Under the pieces are notes generated by a model. It was not told the origin of the DNA. It made no database searches and worked only from the letters and a program-made list of their open reading frames with translations. Shown here piece after piece: positions 31,345 to 43,900 of a stretch of DNA of 64,000 bases; position 1 is the stretch's first letter, and each line of letters opens with the position of its first letter. The stretch comes from Pegoplata infirma. Lineage: Eukaryota; Arthropoda; Insecta; Diptera; Anthomyiidae. Position numbers and translations under genes: made by a program. The stretch is taken from assembly GCA_963921195.1 (NCBI GenBank), contig OY992538.1:89713904-89777903 (forward strand), written 5' to 3'.

Positions 31345-33723
31345 TAGACTGGCATTTTTCTGTATGGCCAAAAAAATTTTTCTCCAATTTTCAAAATCCG
31401 GGCATTTTTTTATTCTACTAGGACTAAAACGGATGTTGTACAAATTTGAGGTCAATCGGATTAAATTAACCCGTGGCGCCCGGCGGTCAAAGTTTTGGGT
31501 TTTTAAAAAATTTAAAAAAAAATAAATAAATAAAAAATAAATAAATATGATGCATTCCACACCAAATGTCCCGATACAGAAAAACATGTGTCCCGTAAAT
31601 TTCTGAATAGGTTGTTTGGATAGCCCTACATGGAACTAAGAAAATTGCGTTTTTGGTTTTCTAATTTTCAAAAACTGGGCTTAGAAGGCGTGGTCAAATA
31701 TTGGAAAAATTGTCAAATTTGTTGCGAGTTGCCTTTATTAAATATTTATCACATTAAAACGGAATGCACCACAATCTCAAAAATTAACATTCTTATATAG
31801 TTTTGTATGGGCTATCGAATAAAATTTTTTTCTTTGGAAAATTTTCAGAACCCGTTCTGAAATTTTCCATTTTTAAAAAAGTCAATTTATCAAAAATCCG
31901 GCCACTTTTTTTTAATTTTTTTTAATTTTTTTTTAAAGTTTAGATGTTTGTCCATCCACACAAAAAATTCAGAAAAACGTTTTTCGTTTTTTTCGAGAAA
32001 ATCGCATTTGAATTTTAAATTTCATAACAATTTTGTAATTTGCTTGTATTTTCTTGTTTTAACGTTGCGAATGAGTAATATTAATTGCATGCATATTACT
32101 CATTCGCAACGTTAATACAAGAAAATACAAGCAAATTAAAAAATTGTTATGAAATTTAAAATTCAAATGCGATTTTCTCGAAAAAAACGAAAAATGCTTT
32201 TCTGAATTTTTTTCTGTGGATGGACAAACATCTAAACTTAAAAAAAAAAAATTAAAAAAAATAGAAAAACAAGTGGCCGGATTTTTGATAAATTTACTTT
32301 TTTAAAAAATGGAAAATTTCAGAACGGGTTCTGAAAATTTTCCAAAAAAAAAAAAATTTATCGATAGCCCATACAAAACTATATAAGAATGTAAATTTTT
32401 AAGATTGTGGTGCATTCCGTTTAAATGTGGTAAATATTTAATCAAGGCAACTCTCCACAAATTTGACAATTTTTCCAATATTTGACCACGCCTCCTAAGC
32501 CCAGTTTTTGAAAAATTTAAAAACCTAAAACGCAATTTTCTAAGTTCTATATGGGGCTATCCATACAAGCTAATCAGAAGTTTACGGTACACGTGTTTTT
32601 TTTTTCGCTGGACATTTGGTGTGGAATGCCTCATATATCTTTCGACACATCATATTTGTTAATTTTGATATGCTGAGCACGAATATCAAAAAAAATTAAA
32701 ATCGGTCGAACAGTTTTCGAGATATCGCTGTTTGAAATTTGCAAAAAGTGGCTACGTTCGATAAATTTTTTAAAAGAAGTCCTAAAATTTCATTCCGCCG
32801 ACCCTTTTGTAGAGTTTGAGACAATCTTACATTTAAAACTAATTTGAGCCAAATTCGATCATTTTAAGCCGTGGCGCCCTTCGATCAAAGTTTTGGACTT
32901 TTGGAAAATTTCGACCAAAATTTTGGATTTTTGAAAATGAAAATATAAAAAAAAATATCTTGTGATACATTATTTTTAATAACTTTATCATTTTAATTTT
33001 TACTTTATTTTTAATAACTTTATCATATTTATAAAATCGGTCGAACGGTTTTCGAGATATCGCCATTTAAAGTTTGTCAAAAATGCAAAATTGGCGGTTT
33101 TTTCTTACGTTTAAAAAAAAAAAAACTCTAAAAATTTCTTTATTTTAACCCTTTCATAGAGCTTGATACAATCTTTCATTTAAGCTTAATTTGAGCCAAA
33201 TCCGATCATTTTATCCCGTGGCACCCTTCGATCAAAGTTTAGGGTTATTGGTAAAAAATTTCTAAAAAGTCAAAACTTTGATCGATGAGCGCCACGGCTT
33301 AAAATGATCGAAATTGGCTCAAATTAGTTTTAAATGAAAGATTGTATCAAGCTCTACAAAAGGGTCGGCGGAATAAAATTTTGAGACTTTTTTAAAAAAA
33401 TTTCTTGAACGTAGGAAAAAACAGCCATTTTTCACAAATTTCAAATGGCGATATCTCGAAAACCGAAAGAGCGATTTTAATTTTTTTTTGATATTCGTGC
33501 TCAGCGCATCGAAATTAACAAATATGATGTGTCGAAAGATATTTATTTTTTAATTTTATTTTTAAAAATTTTTCAAAAATCCAAAACTTTGATCGCCGGG
33601 CGCCACGGGTTAATTTAATCCGATTGACCTCAAATTTGTACCACATAAGTTTTAGACCTAGGACAATTAAAATTTGCCCGGACACTTGGGAAAATCGAAA
33701 GTTGACAAAAAAATGCCAGTCTA
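31345..33723. mobile_element. palindromic 'X' element, complete, TSD ATGTAGCAG
   Basis: TIRs TAGACTGGCATTTTTCTGTA and AAAAAATGCCAGTCTA, flanked by ATGTAGCAG on both sides (31336-31344, 33724-33732; 8 or 9 bp depending on the boundary). Arms share GGCGCCCGGCG and TTTGAGGTCAATCGGATTAA blocks. The left arm is interrupted by the foldback element at 31549-32632; without it the element is about 1.29 kb. The middle carries further inverted pairs (CGATATCTCGAAAACCG, AAAATGATCG..GGCTCAAAT). No transposase. A partial copy lies at 605-1040. Confidence 0.8.
31549..32632. mobile_element. GAGGCATTCC foldback element, copy B
   Basis: Same palindrome as copy A (left end here GATGCATTCC). ATAT lies on both sides (31545-31548, 32633-32636). 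The other arm of the host X element (33524-33545, inverted) gives the uninterrupted AAATAAATATCTTTCG, which fits a 4-bp ATAT duplication. The 77-codon frame inside is a shadow. Confidence 0.85.
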
Positions 33724-33732
33724 ATGTAGCAG

Positions 33733-33869
33733 GGTGGCACAAATAATTTCTTTTTTCGAATTTTGTCGATTGCCGGCAAAATTATGGTTAATTTTGGGTT
33801 AAAAACTCCATATTTAGATTTTCAGCTAATTTTAACACGTGCTGCTATGGGGGGTTAAAGTTTGACCTT
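33733..33869. other. spacer
   Basis: Short unique interval; nothing recognised. Confidence 0.4.
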
Positions 33870-34135
33870 AAAAAAATTTTCAGAATCTGAGAATTTTTGT
33901 ACACTGAAAAAATGTCTCAGAATCTAAGAACTTTTCTATACGGAAAAATCTCTCAGAAACTCATAATTTTTCTATACGGAAAAATGTCTCAGAAGTTTTC
34001 TATATGGAAAAATGTTTCAAAATCTGAGATTTTTTTTATAAGGGAAAAATATTTCAGAATCTGAAAATTTTTCTATACGGAAAAATGATTAAGGATTTTT
34101 TCAGAATTTTATATCAGAAACTGTGAATGTTTATG
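33870..34135 (-). repeat. diverged 35-bp-type tandem repeat, inverted orientation
   Basis: Units such as ATACGGAAAAATGTCTCAGA and ATCTGAGAATTTTTCT, the reverse complement of the 25301-28358 monomer with many changes. Confidence 0.65.
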
Positions 34136-35274
34136 TACACTCAAAATAAATTCTCTGTCCAATCAGCAGAAAAATCTGCTGAAAATATTTTCAGCCATTT
34201 GGCTGGTTCATATATGGCACTTTTTTTTATTGGGATTTTTGTATGGGCCACCCGGAATATATATTAAGCACCGTAAAAAAAACATACTTGATAAAGAACA
34301 ATTTCGATTAACAAGACAAACCGACATTTAAAATCCTGCTGATGATAACACTAACTGGAGTGTTTGAAACCGGTATGGGAATATCAGAAATGTCTCTAAT
34401 TTTCCGAAATTCAATTTTTCTTCTGCATTTTTTCAGCTTGAACCCATATAGAATCAAAAAATATTGCGTTTTTATTTTTTTAATAGCTGATTAAAAATTG
34501 CTCACATTAAGAACACCTTTTTAGTTTAACCTCCCCTTAAATCAATGCTACAAAAAGCCCTTCAATCAGCGCTGAAAAGACACATGATTAAACTGCATCT
34601 TCATAGCGCTGCGACATTCTCCACATAAATCATACCTGAATTCAGTAGGTTTGAAAGTGCTATTTGACTCGTGATTTCTTTCCAAAAGCTGTTTTCTGTT
34701 CAGAAAAATTTCTGCTAGATGTAACCATCTGTATAAAACACATGTCAATATACTATGTAACTTGTTTGAACCCAGAATAAGAATTTGTCATTGGCCTTAA
34801 AATTGGTTGGGTAACCATTCTAATTATGTCTCAAAATGTTCCTATTGTATAACAAACAATCTGAAATTGTAATTGAAAGACAAAATAGATTTTCACATAC
34901 AAATTTTGTTGAAAGTTACATATGTTTTGTTTTAAGTAAGTTGCCATTTCACGCAATTATGCATCACATAATTTTTAAATAATTTTTAAGGTAAAATAAT
35001 TTCGCATTTTCAGTTAAATAACTATTTTAATACATAATTCTGTAAATATAAAGTACCTGCTTATTGTTATTATATAACTTTGTAAACATATTTATATGTT
35101 TTTTTTGTTATTTATATTAAAATAAATTACTTTTGATTATACATAATTTCATATTTATGTTGAAGGTATTAAAGCATAAATAATTTGTTTATTAAAAAAA
35201 TATAAATGATCATGGGAAGATGTAATTTTGTTTATAGGCGGAAATCAACGAATTTAGGCAAAAAATCTCGAAAA
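34136..35274. other. mostly unique sequence; MITE-like start at 34138
   Basis: (TA)CACTCAAAATAAATTCTCTG at 34136 is a CACTCAAAA-type terminus with small hairpins (TCAGCAGAAAAATCTGCTGA); its right end was not found. The 60-codon minus-strand frame at 34566-34748 lies in higher-complexity sequence, but no domain, splice pattern or homolog is recognisable, so no gene is called. Confidence 0.4.
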
Positions 35275-35378
35275 TTTAATTTTTTGTATAAAAAGTTCTT
35301 AGATTCTGTGAAATTTTTCGCATAGAAAAATTCTCAGATTCTTAAATTTTTTTATATTGAAAAAAGCTCTGATTCTAA
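35275..35378 (+). repeat. diverged 35-bp-type repeat units
   Basis: About three units (TTTTTCGCATAGAAAAATTC, TCAGATTCT) ending at the palindromic element. Confidence 0.55.
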
Positions 35379-35540
35379 TGGGGCTATTCTAAAATTTTAT
35401 TATTATAATAAGTGCTATTATTAGCAACCCAGAATTTTATTATAGATACCAAAAATTTCAACTCTAAAAAAAGCTTTATCAACTTTTTGTTGTTCTAAAA
35501 CAATTTAATTTGAAATTTGAATTTAGACAACAAAATTTTA

Positions 35541-35622
35541 TAAGCACAATAGCTGTATGGGTAGATGGGTGGTTTTGATATTTTGTTATTTTTGGGGGCA
35601 TGGGTTCAAATCCCACCCATTT
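35541..35622 (+). pseudogene. tRNA-like module, left arm
   Basis: B box GGTTCAAATCC (35603-35613) in a closed T arm (TGGG/CCCA), and an A-box-like TAGCTGTATGGG about 53 bases upstream, longer than the usual ~43. It could be a tRNA pseudogene with an enlarged variable or intron region. Confidence 0.5.
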
Positions 35623-36465
35623 CTAAGAAATATTTTTTTTTTGCCAATTTTTATTTTTTTTATTACAAATATTATAATGCAGTTTTTTTTAATTTTTAAA
35701 TTTCGCAATTTTTAAAAGATGCAAAAAAAATTGATTTTTGCATCTTTTTTTTCTGAAATTATTATTATTGTATGGTTTTAATTGGCTATTTCTCTCGCAA
35801 AAAAACATTATAATTGTCTTTAGAGGAAAAAAAATAATATTTTTTTTTTTAACTACACTTTTTTGCATGCAAAAAAAAATTGCAATAATTTTTGTAATAA
35901 TATGTTTCTTATTTTTGACTACAATAATGCGTATTTTGACAAATTGCGAAAAAATACGGAATTTTGACGAAAACAAAATGTTGGTTTCTTGTTATAAATG
36001 AAAAAAATATTGTTATAGATGACAAAATATTGTTATGTACTTTTCAGTCTATAACAAGTTTTGTCATCTATAACAATATTTTTTTCATTTATAACAAGAA
36101 ACTAACATTTTGTTTTCGTGAAAATTCCGTATTTTTTTTCGCAATTTGTCAAAATACGCATTATTGTAGTCAAAAATAAGAAACATATTATTACAAAAAT
36201 TATTGCAATTTTTTTTGCATGCAAAAAAGTGTAGTTCAAAAAAAATATTATTTTTTTTCCTCTAAAGACAATTATAATGTTTTTTTGCGAGAGAAATAGC
36301 CAATTAAAACCATACAATAGTAATAATTTCAGAAAAAAAAGATGCAAAAATCAATTTTTTTTGCATCTTTTAAAAATTGCGAAATTTAAAAATTAAAAAA
36401 AAACCGCATTATAATATTTGTAATAAAAAAAAATAAAAATTGGCAAAAAAAAAAATATTTGTTAG

Positions 36466-36547
36466 AAATGGGTGGGATTTGAACCCATGCCTCCAAAAAT
36501 AACAAAATATCAAAACCACCCACCTACCCATACAGCTATTGTGCTTA
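36466..36547 (-). pseudogene. tRNA-like module, right arm (inverted copy)
   Basis: Mirror of 35541-35622: GGATTTGAACC on the + strand, then CCCATACAGCTA. Near-identical to the left-arm copy, which shows that the module was part of the palindromic element when it formed or was homogenised with it. Confidence 0.5.
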
Positions 36548-36709
36548 TAAAATTTTGTTGTCTAAATTCAAATTTAAAATTAAATTGTTTTAGAACAACA
36601 AAAAAATGATAAAGCTTTTTTTAGAGTTGAAATTTTTGGTATCTATAATAAAATTCTGGGTTGCTAATAATAGCACTAATTATAATAATAAAATTTTAGA
36701 ATAGCCCCA

Positions 36710-37176
36710 TAAGTAAGTCATTTTTCGCAAAAAAAATCTTAGATTCAGAAACATTTTTCGTATAATACTTAGAAATTTTTCATATAGAAAAATTCTTAAA
36801 CGCTGAGACATTTTTCGTATAGGAAAAAATCCCAGATTCTGCGACATTTTTCGTGTAGAAAAGTTCTCAGGTTCCGAGGCATGTTTCGTATAGAAACATT
36901 TTCATAGAAACATTTTTAGATTCTGAGACATTTTTCGTATAGAAAAATTCTCAGACTCTGAAACATTTTTCGTATAAAAAGATTCTTAGATTCTGAGACA
37001 ATTTTCGTATAACAGAATTCTAAGGTTCAGAGATATTTTTCGTATAGAAAAATTTTACGATTCTGAGATATTTTTGTAAGAAAAATTTTAAGATTATGAT
37101 ACGTTTTTGGAATTGAAAAATTCCCAGACTTTCGTACATTTTACGAATAGAAATATTCTCAAATTTAAAGACTTTT
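36710..37176 (+). repeat. diverged 35-bp-type tandem repeat
   Basis: Units TTTTTCGTATAGAAAAATTC-TCAGATTCTGAGACA with frequent substitutions. This is the host sequence into which the 37185 hAT-like element inserted; it resumes at 40446. Confidence 0.75.
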
Positions 37177-37184
37177 CTCGAATA

Positions 37185-40100
37185 CAGGCGCGGATCCACG
37201 GGGGGGGGGGAAGGAAATTTCCTCCCCCAAACCTAATTCGAAAGAAGAAAAAGGAAAAAAAAGTAAAAGAAAGGAAAGGAAAGAAGAAAAAGGGAGAGGA
37301 AAAAAAAGGAAAAAGAAAATAATCTCAAAATTTTTTCTATGAAAAAATTTTCTAAAGGAAAAATGTCTCGAATGTTAAATTTTTCTAAATGAAAAAATTT
37401 GAGAATTTTTCATTAGGAAAAAATTGAGAATTTTCCTATAGGAATAATTGCGAATTTTTTTATAGAACACTCAGAAAATTATGTAAGTTACTACATGTTA
37501 GTTGTTTGTATATTTTACAGTAGTTAGTTGTTTTCAACTACAAAGTCAGTAGTTTTTGTATAAAATATATCAAACAACTATTTCTGTTAGTTATTTTAAG
37601 TCGTTTTTTTGAATAACTAACAAAAAAGTACTGTAATGTAGTAACAGTTATTTAAAATAGTTAATTTTATTTTTTTTATCTCTGAAAAATTTTCAAAGTT
37701 TTTTCCAAAAAATAAAAATAAATTTTTGTTTTTTTATTTTTCACAACTTTTTTTTTTTAAAAAAAAAAACTTGGAACATATTTGGTCTTCAATTTTTCTG
37801 AATTTTTTTTTTTAAACAAAAATTATATATTGATTATTTTATTTTTACTACATTTTAGTTGTTTTGACTACATATGTAAGTAGTTTTTACTACATAAGTC
37901 AGTTGTTTTTTGTCAGTTAAAATAACTAACATTGTTAGTTGATTTAACTGAAAAAGTAGTTAACCCCAAAACAACTTACAAAGTAGTTATTTTAACTGAC
38001 ATTTTCAGTTGATTTTACTAACATAATTTTTTGAGTGAAAAAATATTATAGTTTTTTTCGGAATGTTAGAATTTTTCTATATGAAAAAAGTCTCGGAAAA
38101 TTTAAAATTTTCTTTAGAAAAATACGATAATTTTTCTGAACGAAAAATTTGGGAATTTTTCTAAACGATAAATTTGGGAATTTTTCTAAAAAAAAAATTT
38201 AGAAATTTTTCTATAGCAAAAATTTAAGAATTTTTCTATAGCAAAAATTTAAGAGTTTTTCTTAGAATTTTTCTAAAGGAAAAACCTACGAATTTTTGTA
38301 TAAGAAAAATCTGAGAATTTTAATAAGAAAAATCTAACAATTTTTCTAAAGGAAAATATTGGAGAATTTTTTATAGAAAAAGTCTAAGAATTTTTCTTTG
38401 GAAAAAAATATGAGACTTTTCAACAGAAAATCTGATAATTCTTCTTTCGAAAAAATCTGAGAAGATGGGAAAAAGGTAAAGAGAAAAAGAAAATGAAATT
38501 ATATAAAAAATTTTTCTATAAAAAATGCTCAAGAATCTCACAATTTTTCTATAGGAAAAATGTTTTTGAATCCTGAATTTTTTTTATACGAAAAAAAGTC
38601 TCGGAATCTTTAATTTTTTTTGACAAAAATCTAGAAAATTTTCTTAAGTGAAAATTTGAGAATTTTTCTTAGAAAAAATTTATTAGAATCAAAGACTTTT
38701 TCTATAGCCAAATTACTCAGAATCTGGATTCTGGAATCTGAGATTTTTAATTTAAAAATATCTCAGAATCGAAGACTTTTTCTTTAGGACAAAGGTATCA
38801 GATTCTCAGATTATATCTCAGAATCTGAAATTATTTCTATTTGAAATATGTCTCAGAATCTAAGACTTTTTAATAATAAAAGCTGAAATCTTTGGATAAG
38901 ATAAAAAATCTCTGACTTTTTCGATAGGAAAAATATCTCAGAATTTGTGAGTTTTTATAGAAAAAATGTTTTAGAATCTGAGACTTTTTGTGAAATAAAA
39001 ATGACTATAGAAAAAATCTCAGAATCTGATATTTTAGGAAAAATGTTCCAGAATCTAAGAAAATATCTTAAATTCTGAGATTTTTTTCTATTTGAAAAAT
39101 GTCCCAGATTTGCAGATTCTAAAATTTTTTTGTATGATTCTCAGACTTTTCAATAGAAAATGTGTCTCAGAAAATATTTGTGAATCTTAAATTTTTTCTA
39201 AGAAAAGCAAGCTCTTTGTCTCCCACTCTTAAAATTTTGGAACTTGATAACAGAAGGTACGAAAACTGTTAGACGAGGGAAATAGGATAATGTTAAATTA
39301 ACATTGTTGGTTTGACAAATAATGCTAACTTTTTATATCGAAAAAGCGCTTAATAAATTTTGAAACAATGTAACAATTTATAATTATTATGGTAATATTA
39401 TTAAAGAAATACCTTTAAAAGTGTTTAAAACAAATTGTCAGCAAATAAAAAGTCATTGGATTTCCCGATAACCCTAAAAAAAAAACTTTTTTACAGCTAG
39501 ATGAAAAAAAACGCTAGCTTTAGTATGAAAATCGCCAAACTGCAAAATTTTTTTTGTTTATAGCAAACTTAAGGGATTTTTTTTTGGTTTGATCAAACGT
39601 CCAGTTCGATGGCGGACTTAGCAAAGGGAATTTAAGAGAGAGTTTAACAGAAGAAGGGAGACTTCACATATCTTTAAGTATTGATAGTCTTTGGAAAAAG
39701 TGTCTCAAAAACCTTTACGTTTTCTTTAGAACAATGTCTCAGAATCTAGGAAATTGACTCAAAAAAATTTTAAAGGCATTAAAGTCTTTAATTTTTCTTA
39801 TCTTAGGTACTTTCTGGTTTTCGTTTTTCAAAACCTGAAAATTTTGGTGAAGAAAGAACGTTTCGGTGGAAAAATAGATAGACAAACATATTTCAGAACC
39901 TAAGAGGTATTTTATGGGGAAAAATGTCACTAAATCTAATCGAAATTTTTTTCTTAAAATAGGAATTTTTTGGTGAGAAAATTGCCTAAATTTCTGAGCA
40001 TTTTCTATGTGTATCAGAACATAAAAACTTTTCAAAAGCTAGAATTTTATAAATTCTTAAAACTTTTCTGTAGCAAAATGGCTCAGAACCTCAGAATTTT

Positions 40101-40437
40101 TCTATTGGGATAATGTCCCAGACTCTTAAACTTTCTCTTTAAACAAATGACTGAAAAATTTTGAAATCAGGAAACTTTTTTGAATTAAATATGTCGCAAA
40201 TCTGATATATTTTCTTAAATTGTAAAACCATTTTTATAGGAAAAAATTTTTAAAAATTGAAAATGTTTCTAGAGAAAAATCATAATAAACAAGAGGAAGA
40301 CACTAAAAAAAACCATAACTAATGATTCAAATCCGACCTGAGGTTTCCTAAAAAAAAAAGTTTTGAGTAAGAAAAAAGTTTTTTGAGTAAAAAAAATTCC
40401 CCCCCCCCCCCAAACTCAAGAGCTGGATCCGCGCCTG
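37185..40437. mobile_element. 3.25-kb hAT-like element (8-bp TSD CTCGAATA)
   Basis: Perfect 14-bp TIRs CAGGCGCGGATCCA / TGGATCCGCGCCTG, followed by a G-run (left) and C-run (right), a common hAT end structure. Perfect CTCGAATA duplications at 37177-37184 and 40438-40445. The interior has no transposase; most of it (37320-37460, 38040-40290) is degenerate TCTCAGAATCTGAGA-type repeat in the orientation opposite to the host repeat, plus a CACTCAGAAAA MITE at 37467-38037. The 71- and 98-codon frames are low complexity. Confidence 0.85.
37467..38037. mobile_element. CACTCAGAAAATTATG MITE, complete copy
   Basis: Ends CACTCAGAAAATTATGTAAG and CTAACATAATTTTTTGAGTG. The interior is full of AGTTGTTTT / AAAACAACT and GTAGTTA words in both orientations. 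The right part recurs inverted at 50368-50530. It is nested in the 37185 hAT-like element. Confidence 0.7.
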
Positions 40438-40445
40438 CTCGAATA

Positions 40446-40984
40446 GAATACAAAAAAGTTTTTATATTTTTAGTTTAAAAAAATTTTCAGATTATGCTTC
40501 ATTTTTCGTAAAGAGAAATCTCAGATTCTGAAACATTTTTCGTCTAGCAAAATTTCCAAATTCCGATATAATTTTTGCATTCATAGAAAAATTTATCATT
40601 CAATTAGTGATCATAATGCAGTTAGCGAATTATTTTCTCCAATATTTTTAGGATTTTCATGGTAATCATTTTTCATGATGGTCAAGTGCATGGCTATTAA
40701 CATAAATATGTTAAAATGATGATGCTTATTCAGAGTAGTCAAATTTATTTAGTTTTTTGCACGTGATTTTCAATTTTGCTTGGGAAAATATGTGCATGAT
40801 TTTTTTATTAACATACATAAAATTATGCATAAATAACATACAATACATAATTGTCTATTCATTATTATACATATTAACTTCATAATGAGAAAATGTATGT
40901 TTAAATAGCTTATGAACATATTTTTACTTCTGGTATTTTTATGATTACCGTACAACACATTTGCAAGTGGTTTTAGTTTTTGAA
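40446..40984. repeat. end of the 35-bp-type repeat, then AT-rich spacer
   Basis: Degenerate TTTTTCGT...GAAATCTCAGATTCTGAA units to about 40590. 40600-40984 is AT-rich with nothing recognised (a 62-codon minus-strand frame there is unsupported). Confidence 0.55.
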
Positions 40985-43900
40985 GAGATTTGTAATTTAA
41001 AATTTTCTGTATAGAAAATGTTGATGTTATTTTTGTATCGATAACTATAGATTTTTTTAAAGGAAATTTTGATGTTATCGATATATCGAATACTTTAAAA
41101 TATGTATATAGAAAATTCTGATGTTATCGGTATATCGATAACTATAGAAATTACTTAAGACAATTTGAATGTTATTGATTAATCGATAACTATATAAATT
41201 ATCCTCAGAAAGTTTTTAATGTTACCGATTAGGGTAGTCAATTAATCGAGGTTCTGGTTTAATCGGTTAATCGAGCACATAATTAATCAGAGTTGAGATT
41301 TAATCGGTTAATAATCGGTTAAATTTGAATTATTCGGTTAACCGAATAATATCAATTTAAAATGTAAATTGAATATAAAACCACGAATAGTATATACTTT
41401 TAAGAATTTTATTAATAAGAAATTTATATCCGATATGGCAAAGCTTAAAATATCCGTTAGCACAAATAAAGAATTTTTCTATGGCACCTTGAAAAATTAT
41501 GCCAATCCAAATTGGCCCCAATTCAATGTGAAAAAATGTCAAAAAAATAAAGCAATTTTTATAAAAAGGAAAAATTGAGCCAAATTTCTACCGAGCTTAT
41601 ATTATAAAGAGTTTCGAATTCGATACTAAAAATACCAACAAAAAAATTGTTTGGTTTCCAAATTTTTCTTTTTCAGGGCCCAAATTGCAATAATTTCATC
41701 GGTCAATATCTCCGTAATGAAAAAAGATATCTAAAGGATTTCAAAAATATTTTGAAGAAAAATATGTAGTAGTATTTTCAGATGTAGTAAACTATTTACA
41801 CCGTCCGACAAAAATGAAACAAAGTTATTAAACACGAACTTGGTAATACTGCATTTACAGTTTTTCATATCGTAATCCTGTTTCCTTTTAAAACGACTTC
41901 AAGGTTTTAGAGGATTAAATTTTATAAAATATTAGGGGAGATCCTCCTCTTTCATTTGCCATCACCAGTGGTATCCAAGGACAAGTACAAATATTAAAAA
42001 AATATTTTATAAAATTTTTTAAAATGTAATCCTTTAAAACTTTGGGAAACAGGATCATGAAATGAAAAACTGTAAATGCAGTTTTACTTCATTTGATCTC
42101 TGCTTTTAGACATATACCATCCGGTTCATGCTTAATATTGGCTGTCGGACAGTGTTATACATTATAAAACATTGCGAAAATCTGGGTTTATTGTCAATCG
42201 AAAATCTAAACATTTCAAGATGAGATGGATCAGTTCTAAGGTCAGATTCGGATTAGGCCCATGAAAAACTATTAGAAAAATATATGTATACTGTTAGGAA
42301 TGTATAAAAAATTGGCTAGGGTTACTATGTTTGTTTTTTTTTTTCAAACCGAAATATATTTTTAGAACTTCGATAAAATATTTTCTTGACGAAGTTTTTA
42401 CATGTTGCTAAAAGAGAGTTTGATAATTTTTTTTAGACCTAAACTTCTTTCAGTAGAACCGTTATTTAAATTAAAAATGAAACATCAAAAAACAAAATAG
42501 AGCAAAAAAAAAAATAGGTAAAAGTACGAAAAAAAAGAAATATCGGTTAATCGGTTAACCGACACAAATTAATCGGTTTATTTGTTATTTGAAAATTGAC
42601 AATATTAAATTATTCGAACAGTTAATCGATCAAAATTAATCGGTTAACCGATTAACGGTTAATCGATTGAATACCCTATTACCGATATAGTGATAACTAT
42701 AGATTTTTTTTAGAATATTTTAATGTTATCGAAATATCGATAACTATAGAAAATTTTGATGTTGTGGATACATTGATAGCTATAGAACTTTCTATAGAAA
42801 ATTTATATGTTATCGATAATCTTGATGATCTTGAATTAGCATTCTTAACCAAATTTTAATGTTTTCGATAAAAAGATTACTATATAATGTTCTATAGAAA
42901 GTGTCAATATTATCGATATATCGATAACTTAAGATTTTTCTACAGAAAATGTTGATGTTATCAATTTATCGATAACTATGGCATTTTCTTTAGCAAATTT
43001 GGTTGTTATCGATTTATTGAAAACCATATCATTTTCTAAAGAAAATTTGGTTGTTTTTGATTTATCCATAACCATAGAATTTTCTATAGAATTTTTTTTT
43101 ATAACTATCGATTTTTTTTGTTACTATCGATTTATCGGTAACTACAGAATTTTCTATATAACATTTTGATGCAATCGATACATCGATTAACTACGGAATT
43201 TTCTAAAGAAAGATCTAATGTTATCGATAACTATAAAATTTTCAATAGAAAATTTTGATGTTATCAATATATCGATAACCAGAGAATTTTCCACAAAAAG
43301 TTTTGATGCAATGGATATATCGATAACCAGAGAATTTTCTATAAACAATTTTGATGTTATCAATATATCGATAACTAAAGAATTTTATATAGAAAATTTT
43401 GATGTTATCGATAACTATAGAATCTTCTATAGAAAATGTTAATGTTGATTTTTTAGAGAAAATTTTTATGTTATCGATGTATCGATAGCTACAGAATTTT
43501 AAATAAAAAATTCTGTATAGAATTAACTATAGAATTTTCGATAGAAAGTTTTGATGTTATCGAACTATAAAATTTTCTATAGAAAATTTTGATTTTGTCG
43601 ATATATCGATAACTAGAGAGTTTTCTCTAGAAAATTTGGATTTTATCGATATATACAATTTGCTTAAGGAAATTTTATTATTATCGATTTATCGTTAACT
43701 ACAGAATTTTCTACAGAACATTTTGATGGAATCGATATATCGGTAGCTACTGAATTTTCTATACAAAATTCTAATGTTATCGATATATCGATAACTAGAA
43801 AATTTTCTATAGCAAATTTTTATGTTATCGATATATCTGTAACTACATAATTTTCTAGAGAAAATTTGATGTTACCGTTATTTCGATAACTTAGAATTTA

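Larger units (their letters stand above)
35379..36709. mobile_element. 1.33-kb palindromic element with a tRNA-like module in each arm (TSD TAA)
   Basis: TGGGGCTATTCTAAAATTTT at 35379 is mirrored at the right end (36709), with TAA on both sides. Arms of about 650 bp are nearly identical inverted copies; the apex is around 36030-36055 (ATTGTTATGTACTTTTCAGTC). Open frames on opposite strands (35738-36001 and 36102-36347) encode the same peptide start only because of the mirror symmetry. No transposase gene. The arm similarity implies recent formation or homogenisation. Confidence 0.88.

Noticed and set aside
34566..34748. 60-codon minus-strand ORF in unique-looking DNA as a small gene
   Set aside because: Good complexity but no splice sites, homolog or context; it could be checked by tBLASTn but is not supported here.
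35738..36347. Two ORFs encoding the same start MHLFFLKLLLLYGFNWLFLS
   Set aside because: They are mirror images in the two arms of the 35379-36709 palindrome, not a gene pair.
37195..37208. G-run and C-run at the hAT-like element ends as sequencing artefacts
   Set aside because: They are short (about 10), symmetric at both ends, and a known style of hAT subterminal sequence, unlike the 62-nt run at 45800.
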